Part shown: one piece after another, positions 15,986-24,985 of the stretch
How the letters are laid out: each line of letters starts with the position of its first letter
Position numbering within the stretch: the stretch's first letter is position 1
Origin: Vibrio rhodolitus
Lineage (GTDB): Bacteria > Pseudomonadota > Gammaproteobacteria > Enterobacterales > Vibrionaceae
Assembly (NCBI RefSeq): GCF_003350325.1
Contig: NZ_QLYZ01000021.1
Span: 17,930 to 81,929, forward strand
Direction of reading: 5' to 3'
DNA: 64,000 bases
Program-made: the position numbers and the translations under genes
Notes under the pieces: generated by a model
What the model was told of the DNA's origin: nothing
Database searches by the model: none
Seen by the model: the letters and a program-made list of their open reading frames with translations, nothing else

Positions 15986-17380
15986 ATGTCTTACACAATG
16001 ATTGCTGAAGAGCTGGTTGGTTCTTTAGGCGGAAAAGAGAATATAGTGTCAGTTGCGCACTGTGCGACACGCTTACGTGTCATGGTGGCTGACGAAGAGA
16101 AAATTGATAAAAAACGTATCGAAGACACAGATAAAGTGAAAGGTGCTTTTTTTAACAGTGGTCAATACCAAATTATCTTTGGTACTGGTACGGTAAACCG
16201 AGTATTTGAAGCGTTTGAGAGCTTGGACCTTTCAATGTCGAGCAAGTCAGAAATGAAAGAAGCCTCGGCGAAACAGGGTACTGCTTTACAGCGTGCGATT
16301 CGCACATTCAGTGACGTGTTTGTACCTCTGATCCCTGCACTGGTTGCGACTGGTCTATTTATGGGATTACGTGGTCTAGTCACTCGTCCTGAAGTGCTTG
16401 CTCTTTTTGGGCTTACGCCAGAGTCGATTTCTCCAAACTTTATCCTTTATACACAAATTCTGACTGATACGGCGTTTATCTTCTTACCTGCGATGGTGGC
16501 ATGGTCTGCAAGCCGCGTGTTTGGTGGTACACCATTGATTGGTTTGGTGTTGGGTCTCATGCTTGTTTCTCCAGCCCTACCAAATGCTTGGGCAGTGGGC
16601 TTTGGCGATGCTCAGCCATTACTGTTCTTTGGCTTTATTCCAGTTGTCGGCTACCAAGGTTCGGTGATTCCTGCCTTTATCGCTGGTTTCTTAAGTGCCA
16701 AGCTAGAGCGCCGCATCCGTTCTGTTATGCCAGAAGCGTTTGATTTGGTGATGACGCCATTTTTGACTCTATTGATCATGAGTGCGGTAGCATTGCTAGC
16801 GGTTGGTCCACTGTTCCACGTCGTTGAAGTGGCAATGGTTGATGCAACTAAGTATCTGCTAGATCTACCATTTGGTCTAAGTGGTCTCTTTATCGGCTTT
16901 GTGTGGGATCTAATTGTAATTACTGGTGTTCACCATGTATTTAACTTGCTTGAGATTCAATTGCTGGCTAACGAAGGTAGCAACGTATTCAATGCTCTGA
17001 TCACCGGTGCGATTTCAGCACAAGGTGCGGCATGTCTTGCTGTTGGTATGAAAACCAAGAGTAAGAAACTGAAAGCACTGTGTTTCCCATCAACAGTTTC
17101 GGCTTTCCTTGGCATTATTGAACCCGCCATCTTCGGTGTGAACTTACGTTACTACCGTCCATTTGTGTTCGCTCTTATTGGTGGTGCATTGGGTGGCTTT
17201 ACAGCGCAAATCCTTGGCTTGGCAGCGAGCGGTATGGCGGTGACGGTAATTCCAGGTACATTGCTATACCTTGATGGTCAGCTAATGTCTTACTTCCTAG
17301 TACACGCTGTGAGCTGTAGCGTAGCCTTCGCGCTGACTTACACCATGGGCTTCTCAGACAAGATGCTGGAAGAGAAATAA
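15986..17380 (+). CDS. Sucrose-type PTS transporter subunit EIIBC
   Basis: A membrane sugar phosphotransferase component of 464 residues. The IIB domain comes first (residues 1-80) with the phosphorylated Cys26 in SVAHCATRLR; the IIC domain follows with about ten membrane segments and the conserved GVHHVFN and GIIEPAIFGV motifs. No IIA domain is attached, so it must borrow IIA-Glc (Crr), as sucrose and trehalose EIIBC proteins do. The sucrose/glucose-superfamily fold is clear, but the sugar is open: the neighbours combine a GH32 hydrolase with an allulose-type epimerase. Confidence 0.87.
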   Translation: MSYTMIAEELVGSLGGKENIVSVAHCATRLRVMVADEEKIDKKRIEDTDKVKGAFFNSGQYQIIFGTGTVNRVFEAFESLDLSMSSKSEMKEASAKQGTALQRAIRTFSDVFVPLIPALVATGLFMGLRGLVTRPEVLALFGLTPESISPNFILYTQILTDTAFIFLPAMVAWSASRVFGGTPLIGLVLGLMLVSPALPNAWAVGFGDAQPLLFFGFIPVVGYQGSVIPAFIAGFLSAKLERRIRSVMPEAFDLVMTPFLTLLIMSAVALLAVGPLFHVVEVAMVDATKYLLDLPFGLSGLFIGFVWDLIVITGVHHVFNLLEIQLLANEGSNVFNALITGAISAQGAACLAVGMKTKSKKLKALCFPSTVSAFLGIIEPAIFGVNLRYYRPFVFALIGGALGGFTAQILGLAASGMAVTVIPGTLLYLDGQLMSYFLVHAVSCSVAFALTYTMGFSDKMLEEK

Positions 17381-17422
17381 TCCTCAAACTTGCCCCCTCA
17401 TCGTAGGGGGCTTGGAGATCCG

Positions 17423-18847
17423 ATGACATATTCACATACCCTTGCTGACCAACTCTATTTCAATGACGTGCTCGCCATCGCGCTGAATCAAGCAAATCAA
17501 GCTTCTGATCCTTATCGCCCGGTGTGGCACTTTGCTCCTCAATTCGGTCTGTTGAATGACCCAAATGGGCTGGCCTATTTCAACGGTGAGTATCACCTCT
17601 TTTACCAGTGGAATCCTAAAGCCTGTGCTCATGGCGCCAAAGCATGGGGGCACGCCACCAGTAAAGATCTACTTAAGTGGCAACATCAGCCGCTAGCGCT
17701 CGCTCCCACTCAAGAGTTTGAGACGCACGGTTGTTACTCAGGTTCGGGCTTAGTCAATGGTGAAAAACTGGAGCTTTTCTATACCGGTAATGTCAAATTT
17801 ACTCAAGGCGGTCGTACCGCTTATCAGTGCCGAGCGACTTATGAAGCAGGTAAGCAAGTAGAGAAGAAAGGCATTGTACTTCCACTGCCTGAAGGCTATA
17901 GCGGTCATGTGCGCGACCCTAAAGTGTGGCAACACCAAGGGCGTTACTACATGGTGTTGGGTGCTGAAGATCTCGATTATCAAGGCAAAGTGTTGGCGTA
18001 TGTGTCTGATGATTTACAACAATGGCACTGGCTGGGTGAAGTATTTGGGCATGGACTCAATGGTCACCACAGTGATGACTTTATGTTGGAGTGTCCGGAC
18101 CTTTTTCCGTTAGCGAATCGTCATGTGTTGATCACTTGTCCTAAAAACTGGATTGAGCGTGATGGCGAAAAGATTGAAACCTTTGATGTGACTTATCACG
18201 TTGGCGATTTTGACTATCAAACCGCGGCATTTGCTCACCAAGAGGGTGTGTTGATGGATCACGGTTTTGATTTCTATGCACCGCAGACTTTCGCAGATCA
18301 AGAAGGGCGTCGCATTCTATTTGGTTGGATGGGTAAGCCAGATGAGTTTGAGGCTTACCAACCCACCATTGCTCATGGCTGGATTCATCAAATGACTTGT
18401 GCGCGTGAGCTGACCCTAGTTAACGGGCGACTAAAACAGCTACCTGTTGCTGAAATTAGCCAAATGCGTCACTCACAACAATGCTTTACCGGTTTGTCTA
18501 CTTGCTTTGCAGGTCTGTCGGCAGAATTGCAATTGCATGATTTGCAGGGCAAAGAACTCACCATTGAAGTTGCAGATGATTTACGTATTGAAGTGGATAG
18601 TACGGGGTTACGCACTGTGCGCCGTAATCTGAAAACCAATCAGTGGCAAAGTATTGAATGGCAGGGGCGAGTTGAGTCACTGCAGTTGCTGCGCGATCAC
18701 TCAAGCCTTGAAGTCTTTATCAACCAGGGTGAAGCAGTTTCCACCTCGCGCTTTTTCGGCAAAGGCTTTGGCGTCGAAAGTGATAAAGGTTTTAAGGTAA
18801 GCAGTAAACAAGAAATCTCAGCAACTTGCTGGCAATTAGCGCAATAA
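17423..18847 (+). CDS. Glycoside hydrolase family 32 (sucrose-6-phosphate hydrolase type)
   Basis: A cytoplasmic beta-fructosidase-type enzyme of 474 residues without a signal peptide. All three GH32 active-site residues are present: nucleophile Asp46 in NDPNG, Asp165 in RDP and acid/base Glu223 in ECP. It starts 42 bases after EIIBC; an earlier in-frame ATG at 17390 lacks a site, whereas the ATG at 17423 has GGAG. It would split the phosphorylated disaccharide made by the PTS. In a scrB role it needs a fructokinase, which is absent here. Confidence 0.88.
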   Translation: MTYSHTLADQLYFNDVLAIALNQANQASDPYRPVWHFAPQFGLLNDPNGLAYFNGEYHLFYQWNPKACAHGAKAWGHATSKDLLKWQHQPLALAPTQEFETHGCYSGSGLVNGEKLELFYTGNVKFTQGGRTAYQCRATYEAGKQVEKKGIVLPLPEGYSGHVRDPKVWQHQGRYYMVLGAEDLDYQGKVLAYVSDDLQQWHWLGEVFGHGLNGHHSDDFMLECPDLFPLANRHVLITCPKNWIERDGEKIETFDVTYHVGDFDYQTAAFAHQEGVLMDHGFDFYAPQTFADQEGRRILFGWMGKPDEFEAYQPTIAHGWIHQMTCARELTLVNGRLKQLPVAEISQMRHSQQCFTGLSTCFAGLSAELQLHDLQGKELTIEVADDLRIEVDSTGLRTVRRNLKTNQWQSIEWQGRVESLQLLRDHSSLEVFINQGEAVSTSRFFGKGFGVESDKGFKVSSKQEISATCWQLAQ

Positions 18848-18892
18848 CAGGCATTGACTGCTTGAGCGCGTCATGACGAATTAAGGGAGCCT

Positions 18893-19783
18893 ATGTATAA
18901 TAAAGCGATTGCTTCACAAGGAATGATACTTTCGGTGGATATTAATCAAGTAATTCCCAATATTCGCATGCGATTACCATCGCTAACGCGCACAGAGCAG
19001 TCTATTGCTGAGAACTTCCTCAAGCCGCATTTTCTCAATAAGTCTGTTTCAATTAATGAAGTGGCAGAGCGTTTGGGCGTATCAACAGCATTAGTTGTGA
19101 AAGTGTCTAAAAAACTGGGTTTCAGTGGCTTTAAGCAGCTGAAAGATGCGCTTAATGCGCATCAAGACTCAGAAACTTATGCGCCAAATGAGCAACTTCT
19201 GCCGGATGATTCGTGCGATCAAATCGTGACTAAAGTGCTGCAAAACTCGATCAACGCGCTGCAAGAGATCCTCAACTTTGTTGACGCCAAAATGGTCAGT
19301 GCCGCAGCTGATGCGATTATCAATGCGCAAAATATCGAGCTGTATGCGGTGGGTGGGTCGACCATTATCTGTGAGGATTTCCAGCACAAGCTATTGCGCT
19401 TTGGTATCCGCACTAATGTGCCGAAAGATCGCCATCTCATGTTGATGTCAGCCAGCGTCTTGAGCGAAAAAGATGTGGTTTTGGTGGTGTCTCACTCAGG
19501 ACAAACCGTCGATTTAATGGATGCAGTGCGTTTAGCTAAACAATCTGGCGCCACGGTGATCTCGATTACAAACAACTACCATGCAGAGCTATCGCAACTG
19601 TCAAACTATCCGTTGTACGCGCCTGCCTCACCAGAGCCTTTGCTGGGTAAAAACGGCATCGCACGTTTGGTTAAGTTGGCGATGATCGATAGTCTTTACG
19701 CCACGATCGCGAGCAAGATCCCGCAAGTGGTACAAGACAATCTTGAGAAAACCACTAAAGCGGTTGCTTTGTTGCATCGCTAA
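18893..19783 (+). CDS. MurR/RpiR family transcriptional regulator
   Basis: A regulator of 296 residues with an N-terminal HTH_6 domain (SINEVAERLGVSTALVVKVSKKLGFSGF near residues 45-80) and a C-terminal SIS sugar-phosphate domain (ELYAVGGSTIICEDF, VVSHSGQTVDLM). It is the third gene after EIIBC and GH32 on the same strand, with its own terminator. It most likely senses a phosphosugar made by this pathway and binds between rpiB and the PTS gene. In E. coli, rpiB and the als genes are also controlled by an RpiR family protein, which supports the allose/allulose reading. Confidence 0.88.
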   Translation: MYNKAIASQGMILSVDINQVIPNIRMRLPSLTRTEQSIAENFLKPHFLNKSVSINEVAERLGVSTALVVKVSKKLGFSGFKQLKDALNAHQDSETYAPNEQLLPDDSCDQIVTKVLQNSINALQEILNFVDAKMVSAAADAIINAQNIELYAVGGSTIICEDFQHKLLRFGIRTNVPKDRHLMLMSASVLSEKDVVLVVSHSGQTVDLMDAVRLAKQSGATVISITNNYHAELSQLSNYPLYAPASPEPLLGKNGIARLVKLAMIDSLYATIASKIPQVVQDNLEKTTKAVALLHR

Positions 19784-19807
19784 GCTGGATTCTGTCATTT
19801 TTGTTTA

Positions 19808-19836
19808 ACGAGAGCCAAATAGGCTCTCGTTTTTTA
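19808..19836 (+). terminator. Terminator of the EIIBC-GH32-RpiR operon
   Basis: ACGAGAGCC and GGCTCTCGT form a perfect 9-bp stem with a five-base loop, followed by a run of T residues. It lies 25 bases after the regulator stop. Confidence 0.93.
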
Positions 19837-19884
19837 TACCATTCAAGTAGACTGGGCTTTTCGCATCCTCCAGGAGCGCCAGTT

Positions 19885-20859
19885 ATGCCATCAGTTAATA
19901 CTGCCAACACTTCTCCTTTTGCTATCGCTATTCATGGTGGCGCGGGTACGATTTTACCTGAGCATATGAGTGCCGAATTACAGACGGCAATCGAGCAAGA
20001 CTTGGCGCTCGCTGTAAAAGCCGGGCATGCCATTTTAGTCCAAGGTGGCTTGGCGGTTGATGCGGTAGTAGCCGCGGTTAAAGTGCTTGAAGATTCCCCC
20101 CATTTCAATGCTGGTAAAGGCTCGGTTCTTACCCATAAAGAGATGGTTGAGATGGATGCAAGCATTATGGATGGTCGCCACTGCGAAGCGGGTGCGGTTG
20201 CTTGTGTGCGTCATATTAAAAACCCGATTGCGCTGGCTTATGACGTGATGCTGCATAGCCAGCACGTGCTTTTATTTGGAGAGGGCGCAGAGGAGTTCGC
20301 CTTTAGCCAAGGCTATGACTTTACTGAGCAAGATTACTTCTTTACCGATCGTCGTTATGACCAACTGATGGCGATCAAAGAGCAAGGCGGGGTGGCACTT
20401 TCGGAAGCGAATTACTCACAAGCCAGCTATCCCGATGATAACAAGCACGGCACGGTTGGTGCTGTGGCACTAGACCAATTAGGCAACCTTGCGGCTGCGA
20501 CTAGCACCGGTGGCATTGCCAACAAACGCTACGGTCGAGTTGGCGACTCACCGATTATTGGCGCAGGGACATTTGCAGAAAACGGCAATGTGGCGCTTTC
20601 TGCAACCGGAGTGGGTGAGTGTTTCTTGCGTAAAGCGGTAACCGCAGATATCGCGGCTCGCATGCGTTATCTGCAAGAAGATGTATCAACTGCATGTGAC
20701 AATGTGATTCATGGCGAACTTAAAGATATTGGTGGCGAAGGTGGGGTGATTGGTCTCGATGCCAAAGGAAAAGTACACTTTGCCATGAATTCAACCGGTA
20801 TGTATCGCGCAAGTATTGATGCAGATGGCACTCTGCAGGTGAAAATTTATGCTGAATAA
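19885..20859 (+). CDS. iaaA: Isoaspartyl peptidase / L-asparaginase
   Basis: An N-terminal nucleophile hydrolase of 324 residues, similar to E. coli IaaA. The precursor is cut before Thr190 in KHGTVGAVALD to give alpha and beta subunits, with Thr as the nucleophile; the GGAGT start strand and STGGIANKRYGRVGDSPIIGAG motif are typical. It cleaves beta-aspartyl dipeptides and asparagine. It is separated from the sugar operon by a terminator. The ATG at 19885 has CAGGAG; an upstream TTG frame is rejected. Confidence 0.9.
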   Translation: MPSVNTANTSPFAIAIHGGAGTILPEHMSAELQTAIEQDLALAVKAGHAILVQGGLAVDAVVAAVKVLEDSPHFNAGKGSVLTHKEMVEMDASIMDGRHCEAGAVACVRHIKNPIALAYDVMLHSQHVLLFGEGAEEFAFSQGYDFTEQDYFFTDRRYDQLMAIKEQGGVALSEANYSQASYPDDNKHGTVGAVALDQLGNLAAATSTGGIANKRYGRVGDSPIIGAGTFAENGNVALSATGVGECFLRKAVTADIAARMRYLQEDVSTACDNVIHGELKDIGGEGGVIGLDAKGKVHFAMNSTGMYRASIDADGTLQVKIYAE

Positions 20860-21022
20860 TAGCTAGTTTAACCACTACTTAGCTAAGTGGCTGACTCTGC
20901 TCAGCCTTTTATCACGTGATATTCAACCACAACCCGATTAAATCGGTATGATTAAAAAATGACTGCAAGAAGCGTGATTCAGTGCTAGAATCCTTTTTTA
21001 ACTAGCAATCAGACTTGGAAAG

Positions 21023-22342
21023 ATGGGAAATAACGTAGTCGTTCTAGGCACCCAATGGGGTGACGAAGGTAAAGGTAAAATCGTAGACCTTTTAACTGAA
21101 GATGCAAAATACGTGGTGCGCTACCAAGGCGGTCACAATGCAGGTCATACACTTGTAATTGACGGTGAAAAAACCGTTCTTCACTTAATTCCATCAGGTA
21201 TCCTTCGCGATAACGTAAAATGTGTTATCGGTAACGGTGTTGTTCTATCACCTGAAGCTCTAATCAAAGAAATGAAGCCTCTAGAAGAGCGCGGTATCCC
21301 GGTACGCGAGCGTCTTTTCGTTTCTGAAGCTTGTCCTCTAATTCTTCCATACCACGTTGCGCTAGACCAAGCGCGCGAAATCGCTCGTGGTAAGAAAGCA
21401 ATCGGTACGACTGGTCGTGGTATCGGTCCAGCATACGAAGATAAAGTTGCTCGTCGCGGTCTACGCGTTGGCGACCTATTCGATATGGAAGCATTCGCAG
21501 AGAAACTAAAAGAAGTAATGGAATACCATAACTTCGCTCTAGTGAACTACTACAAAGCTGACGCAGTAAGCTACGAAGAAGTACTTGAGCAAGCTAAAGG
21601 CTACGCTGAGCTACTAACTTCTATGGTTATTGATGTAACTGACGAACTAGACGCAGCACGTAAGCGCGGCGACAAGATCATGTTCGAAGGTGCTCAAGGT
21701 ACACTGCTAGATATCGACCACGGTACTTACCCATACGTAACTTCTTCTAACACGACTGCTGGTGGTGTTGCTGCAGGTTCTGGTTTTGGTCCTCGTCACC
21801 TAGGTTACATCCTTGGTATCGCGAAAGCTTACTGCACTCGCGTTGGTGCAGGTCCATTCCCAACTGAACTATACGATGGTCTAGACAAGCAAGATCCAGT
21901 AGGTAAACACCTAGGTACTGTTGGTCACGAGTTTGGTGCAACAACGGGTCGTCTACGTCGTACTGGTTGGTTCGATGCTGTTGCTATGCGTCGCGCAATC
22001 CAAATCAACTCAGTAACTGGTTTCTGTCTAACTAAACTAGACGTACTAGATGGTCTTGAAGAGCTAAAAATCTGTACTGGTTACAAGATGGCTGATGGCT
22101 CGGTACTAGAAGTATCACCAATGGCTGCAGATGCTTACGAAAACGTAACGCCAATCTACGAAACTATGCCTGGTTGGTCTGAGAACACAGTTGGTGCTAA
22201 ATCACTAGACGCGCTTCCACAAGCTGCTCTTGATTACATCAAACGTATCGAAGAACTAACTGGTGTACCAGTAGACATCATCTCAACTGGTCCAGATCGT
22301 AACGAAACAATTATCAAGGTTCACCCATTCGAATCTAAGTAA
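21023..22342 (+). CDS. purA: Adenylosuccinate synthetase PurA
   Basis: The GTP-dependent enzyme of 439 residues that joins IMP and aspartate to adenylosuccinate in AMP synthesis. The N-terminal loop GDEGKGK and the HNAGHT and TTGRGIGPAYEDK motifs are intact. The gene uses the same CTA-rich leucine and CGT/CGC arginine codons as the ribosomal genes, which suggests high expression. A TAGAAT at 20986-20991 is a likely -10 element; no PurR box was recognised. Confidence 0.97.
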   Translation: MGNNVVVLGTQWGDEGKGKIVDLLTEDAKYVVRYQGGHNAGHTLVIDGEKTVLHLIPSGILRDNVKCVIGNGVVLSPEALIKEMKPLEERGIPVRERLFVSEACPLILPYHVALDQAREIARGKKAIGTTGRGIGPAYEDKVARRGLRVGDLFDMEAFAEKLKEVMEYHNFALVNYYKADAVSYEEVLEQAKGYAELLTSMVIDVTDELDAARKRGDKIMFEGAQGTLLDIDHGTYPYVTSSNTTAGGVAAGSGFGPRHLGYILGIAKAYCTRVGAGPFPTELYDGLDKQDPVGKHLGTVGHEFGATTGRLRRTGWFDAVAMRRAIQINSVTGFCLTKLDVLDGLEELKICTGYKMADGSVLEVSPMAADAYENVTPIYETMPGWSENTVGAKSLDALPQAALDYIKRIEELTGVPVDIISTGPDRNETIIKVHPFESK

Positions 22343-22360
22343 TTGGTTACACAGTTTGAT

Positions 22361-22388
22361 AAAAGCCGACTTTAGAGTCGGCTTTTTT
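22361..22388 (+). terminator. purA terminator
   Basis: AAAGCCGACT pairs with AGTCGGCTTT around a TTTAG loop, followed by T residues, 19 bases after the purA stop. Confidence 0.93.
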
Positions 22389-22496
22389 GTACCTGCTGGT
22401 TGAGGAAGCTTGCTTTCCCGCGCTATAGATGACAAGGGTTGCTGGATTTTTCAGCAACTTGTGGCAAACTATTGCCAACAGATGGCAATTTTTGTC

Positions 22497-22523
22497 TAAA
22501 GAGTTTGCAAGCGTTGCCGATAC
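22497..22523 (+). promoter_or_regulatory. Sigma-28 (FliA) promoter of motX
   Basis: TAAA at 22497-22500 and GCCGATAC at 22516-22523 are separated by exactly 15 bases, matching TAAA-N15-GCCGATAA at all but the last base. It is 79 bases upstream of the motX ATG. A TGGCAA-ACTA-TTGCCA palindrome lies just upstream at 22462-22477. Confidence 0.88.
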
Positions 22524-22601
22524 AGTTATCGAGACTAATTCTGCCTATTATTTAGGTAGGGTAGGCATCGAATTCAACAACAGTGCAGGTATAGTGCAGG
22601 T

Positions 22602-23237
22602 ATGAAGCTACGAACAGTAGCAGCTTCGTTGATGACGTCACTGTGTGCGACCTTTAGTTACGCTAACGTAGCGGATGTGGGGGCGCCAGTGCCGATATAT
22701 TCCGAAGCTGAACTAATTAAACTGATCGAACAGAATAAACATTTAGAACGAGTCAAAGCCGACAACTGCCAGCTGGTGGAAGATATTGTCGCGCGCGCAA
22801 CCCGTATTAGCCTGCCATCTTACGAGTTTTTGTATGGTGATATGTTGGCGTGGGGCGTGTGTGTTGAGCAAGATGTTGAACTGGGTCTCTACTACATGGA
22901 AAACGCCGCTCATCAAGGCTTGCCGACCGCACTTGAGCAGCTTGGTCGTTATTACTCGCGTGGTACGTTAGTACAGCAAGATAAAGAGCGCGCGATCCCT
23001 TACCTGCGTGAGGCGGCAGCAATGGGTAACTTGAATGCTCGTATTCACTTAGCGGAACTGCTGCTGCGTGATTACGGCAGCCCACTCGATTATGAAGATG
23101 CTTACCGTTGGTTGTACAACTCAGTAACGGCTGATCAGCGCCAACACAAACGAATTTCACGCTTAAGACAAGGTCTTGAGCTACGCATGCCAGACAACAT
23201 TATTGCGCGTGCGAAACGTCGCGATACCTTCTGGTAA
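22602..23237 (+). CDS. motX: Sodium-type flagellar motor protein MotX
   Basis: A secreted protein of 211 residues, the length of Vibrio MotX. A Sec signal peptide (MKLRTVAASLMTSLCATFSYA) is followed by a domain with Sel1-like repeats (GLYYMENAAHQGLPTALEQLG and AIPYLREAAAMGNLNARIHLAEL). MotX joins MotY in the T-ring around the polar flagellar basal body and is needed to place the PomA/PomB Na+ stators. The sigma-28 promoter upstream fits a late flagellar gene. It lies after purA, its usual place in Vibrio. Confidence 0.93.
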   Translation: MKLRTVAASLMTSLCATFSYANVADVGAPVPIYSEAELIKLIEQNKHLERVKADNCQLVEDIVARATRISLPSYEFLYGDMLAWGVCVEQDVELGLYYMENAAHQGLPTALEQLGRYYSRGTLVQQDKERAIPYLREAAAMGNLNARIHLAELLLRDYGSPLDYEDAYRWLYNSVTADQRQHKRISRLRQGLELRMPDNIIARAKRRDTFW

Positions 23238-23271
23238 GTCTGCGTTAAAATTTCAAAAAAACTGCACTTAT

Positions 23272-23301
23272 AAAAATGCCCAGCAATTGCTGGGCATTTT
23301 T
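23272..23301. terminator. Bidirectional terminator, motX and amidohydrolase
   Basis: A perfect 30-base palindrome AAAAATGCCCAGCAA and its complement, with A and T runs at the ends, lies between two convergent genes. Confidence 0.93.
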
Positions 23302-23321
23302 GTCTTCAATGTAGAGAGAGG

Positions 23322-24725
23322 TTATTGAACCACTTCACCTGATGCGATAACAGTTTCGCGTACCACTTCAGTAAACTCTAGTGCTTCCTTACGGATTTCA
23401 TCTTCGTCTACCGTTAGGATTTCGCGATCTTGCATGATTAGCTGACCGTCAACGATAGAGTGGCGAACGTTAGCAGAGTTAGCTGAGTACACTAGTGCCG
23501 AGTATGGGTTGTAAACCGGTACCATGTTTGGCGCTTTGGTATCGATAACAATGATGTCAGCCAGTTTGCCTGCTTCAAGTGAGCCGATCTTGTCTTCCAT
23601 GTGTAGTGCTTTTGCAGCCCCCATGGTTGCCATATCGATAACCTTGATTGGTGGCATTGCTGCGCGGTCTTTGTTTACTAGCTTGTGCACTTTTGCCACT
23701 TGGTTGAATTCATCAATCGTGCTCAGTGTGTTGCCAGACATAGGACCATCAGTACCTAGACCGATACGTACGTTTTCATCGTACATTTGCAGTGCTGGTG
23801 ATACACCTTTTGCTGATTTGATGTTGGCACTCATGTTGTGTGCCACACCCATATCAGATTTCTTCACTAACTCGATGTCTTTGTCATCGATTAGGATCAT
23901 GTGCGCGCCAACGAGGTTTTTGTTTAGTGCGCCAATGCTTTCCATGTATTGCACTGGTGATAAACCATTTGAACGTTCAGCGATCACTTGTTGCTCACGA
24001 TCAGATTCTGCTAGGTGCATCATTACTGGTACATCTTTCTCTAGCGAAAGCTTCGCTACTTTTTGCAGGATCTCTGTGGTGTTGGTGTATGGACCATGCG
24101 GTGCAAATGCTGGTGTGATACGTGGGTGGTCTTTGTATTCTTCAATAAACTTAAGCGTGTAATCGATACCTGCTTCTGCGTTCTTCGCTGATGCTACCGG
24201 GAACTTGATGATGGTTTCACCAAGGATTGCACGCATACCAATTTTATCAACGGTTTTCGCTACTTCGTCTTCAAAGTAGTACATGTCAGCGTAAGTAGTC
24301 ACACCACCTTTTAGCATTTCAACGTTACCTAGGTTTGCACCGATGCGCACCATATCACGTGATACAAGCTTCGCTTCTAATGGGAAGATGTAACGGTGTA
24401 GGCGATCTGGCACGTCGTCCGCTAGTGAGCGGAATACGGTCATTGAAACGTGAGTGTGAGTGTTGATAAGACCCGGCATAACGATATCGCCATCCACATC
24501 TAACACTTTATCTGCTTTGTATTGCTTCTCTAAAGACTCATCACCAACGGCGATGATTTTGTTGTCTTTCACTACAACAGTACCGTTTTCATAAACAGTT
24601 TTGTCTTGGTTCATAGTTAGAACCATAGCGTCGGTGATCATCAGATCAACTTTCTCTGCGGCAGTTGAGACTGCTGAGAATAGACCTAAGCTGGCAATCG
24701 CTGTTGCTAATAAAGTGCGTTTCAT
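23322..24725 (-). CDS. Secreted amidohydrolase family protein (TrzA/ATZ/SAH deaminase-like)
   Basis: A metal-dependent hydrolase of 467 residues. It begins with a Sec signal peptide (MKRTLLATAIASLGLFSAVSTAAE), so it is periplasmic, unlike its cytoplasmic relatives. The metal-binding motifs are THTHVSMTVFR (near residue 90), HGPYTNT, MHLAESDRE and GLGTDGPMSGN. The family includes MTA/SAH, cytosine and S-triazine deaminases; the substrate here is not predictable. A longer frame from 24857 would bury the signal peptide, so the ATG at 24725 is chosen. Confidence 0.85.
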   Translation of the reverse strand: MKRTLLATAIASLGLFSAVSTAAEKVDLMITDAMVLTMNQDKTVYENGTVVVKDNKIIAVGDESLEKQYKADKVLDVDGDIVMPGLINTHTHVSMTVFRSLADDVPDRLHRYIFPLEAKLVSRDMVRIGANLGNVEMLKGGVTTYADMYYFEDEVAKTVDKIGMRAILGETIIKFPVASAKNAEAGIDYTLKFIEEYKDHPRITPAFAPHGPYTNTTEILQKVAKLSLEKDVPVMMHLAESDREQQVIAERSNGLSPVQYMESIGALNKNLVGAHMILIDDKDIELVKKSDMGVAHNMSANIKSAKGVSPALQMYDENVRIGLGTDGPMSGNTLSTIDEFNQVAKVHKLVNKDRAAMPPIKVIDMATMGAAKALHMEDKIGSLEAGKLADIIVIDTKAPNMVPVYNPYSALVYSANSANVRHSIVDGQLIMQDREILTVDEDEIRKEALEFTEVVRETVIASGEVVQ

Positions 24726-24985
24726 AGTTATCACTAAACCTATAAAGGGGGAGGGGATAGGAAATTGGCGCTGAATATGGCAATAAGGCGATTTATTTGC
24801 AAACGTTTGCTTTATAAATTGCAGTAAAGTGTGATCTTGATCGGTAGTGGTTATCACGTGTACATTGGCTCGCTAAGTTATCAAAATTTCATGGCTATTT
24901 TTCCTTTTTGTAACAGCTAAGCTGTAGCTTATATCGTTACTCAGATATAATAGCCACATACCTTCCTTGCTAATTGGGCTTGCTT

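Noticed and set aside
23524..24162. 212-codon frame opposite the amidohydrolase gene
   Set aside because: It is antisense to a conserved enzyme, lacks a ribosome binding site and has no recognisable domain.
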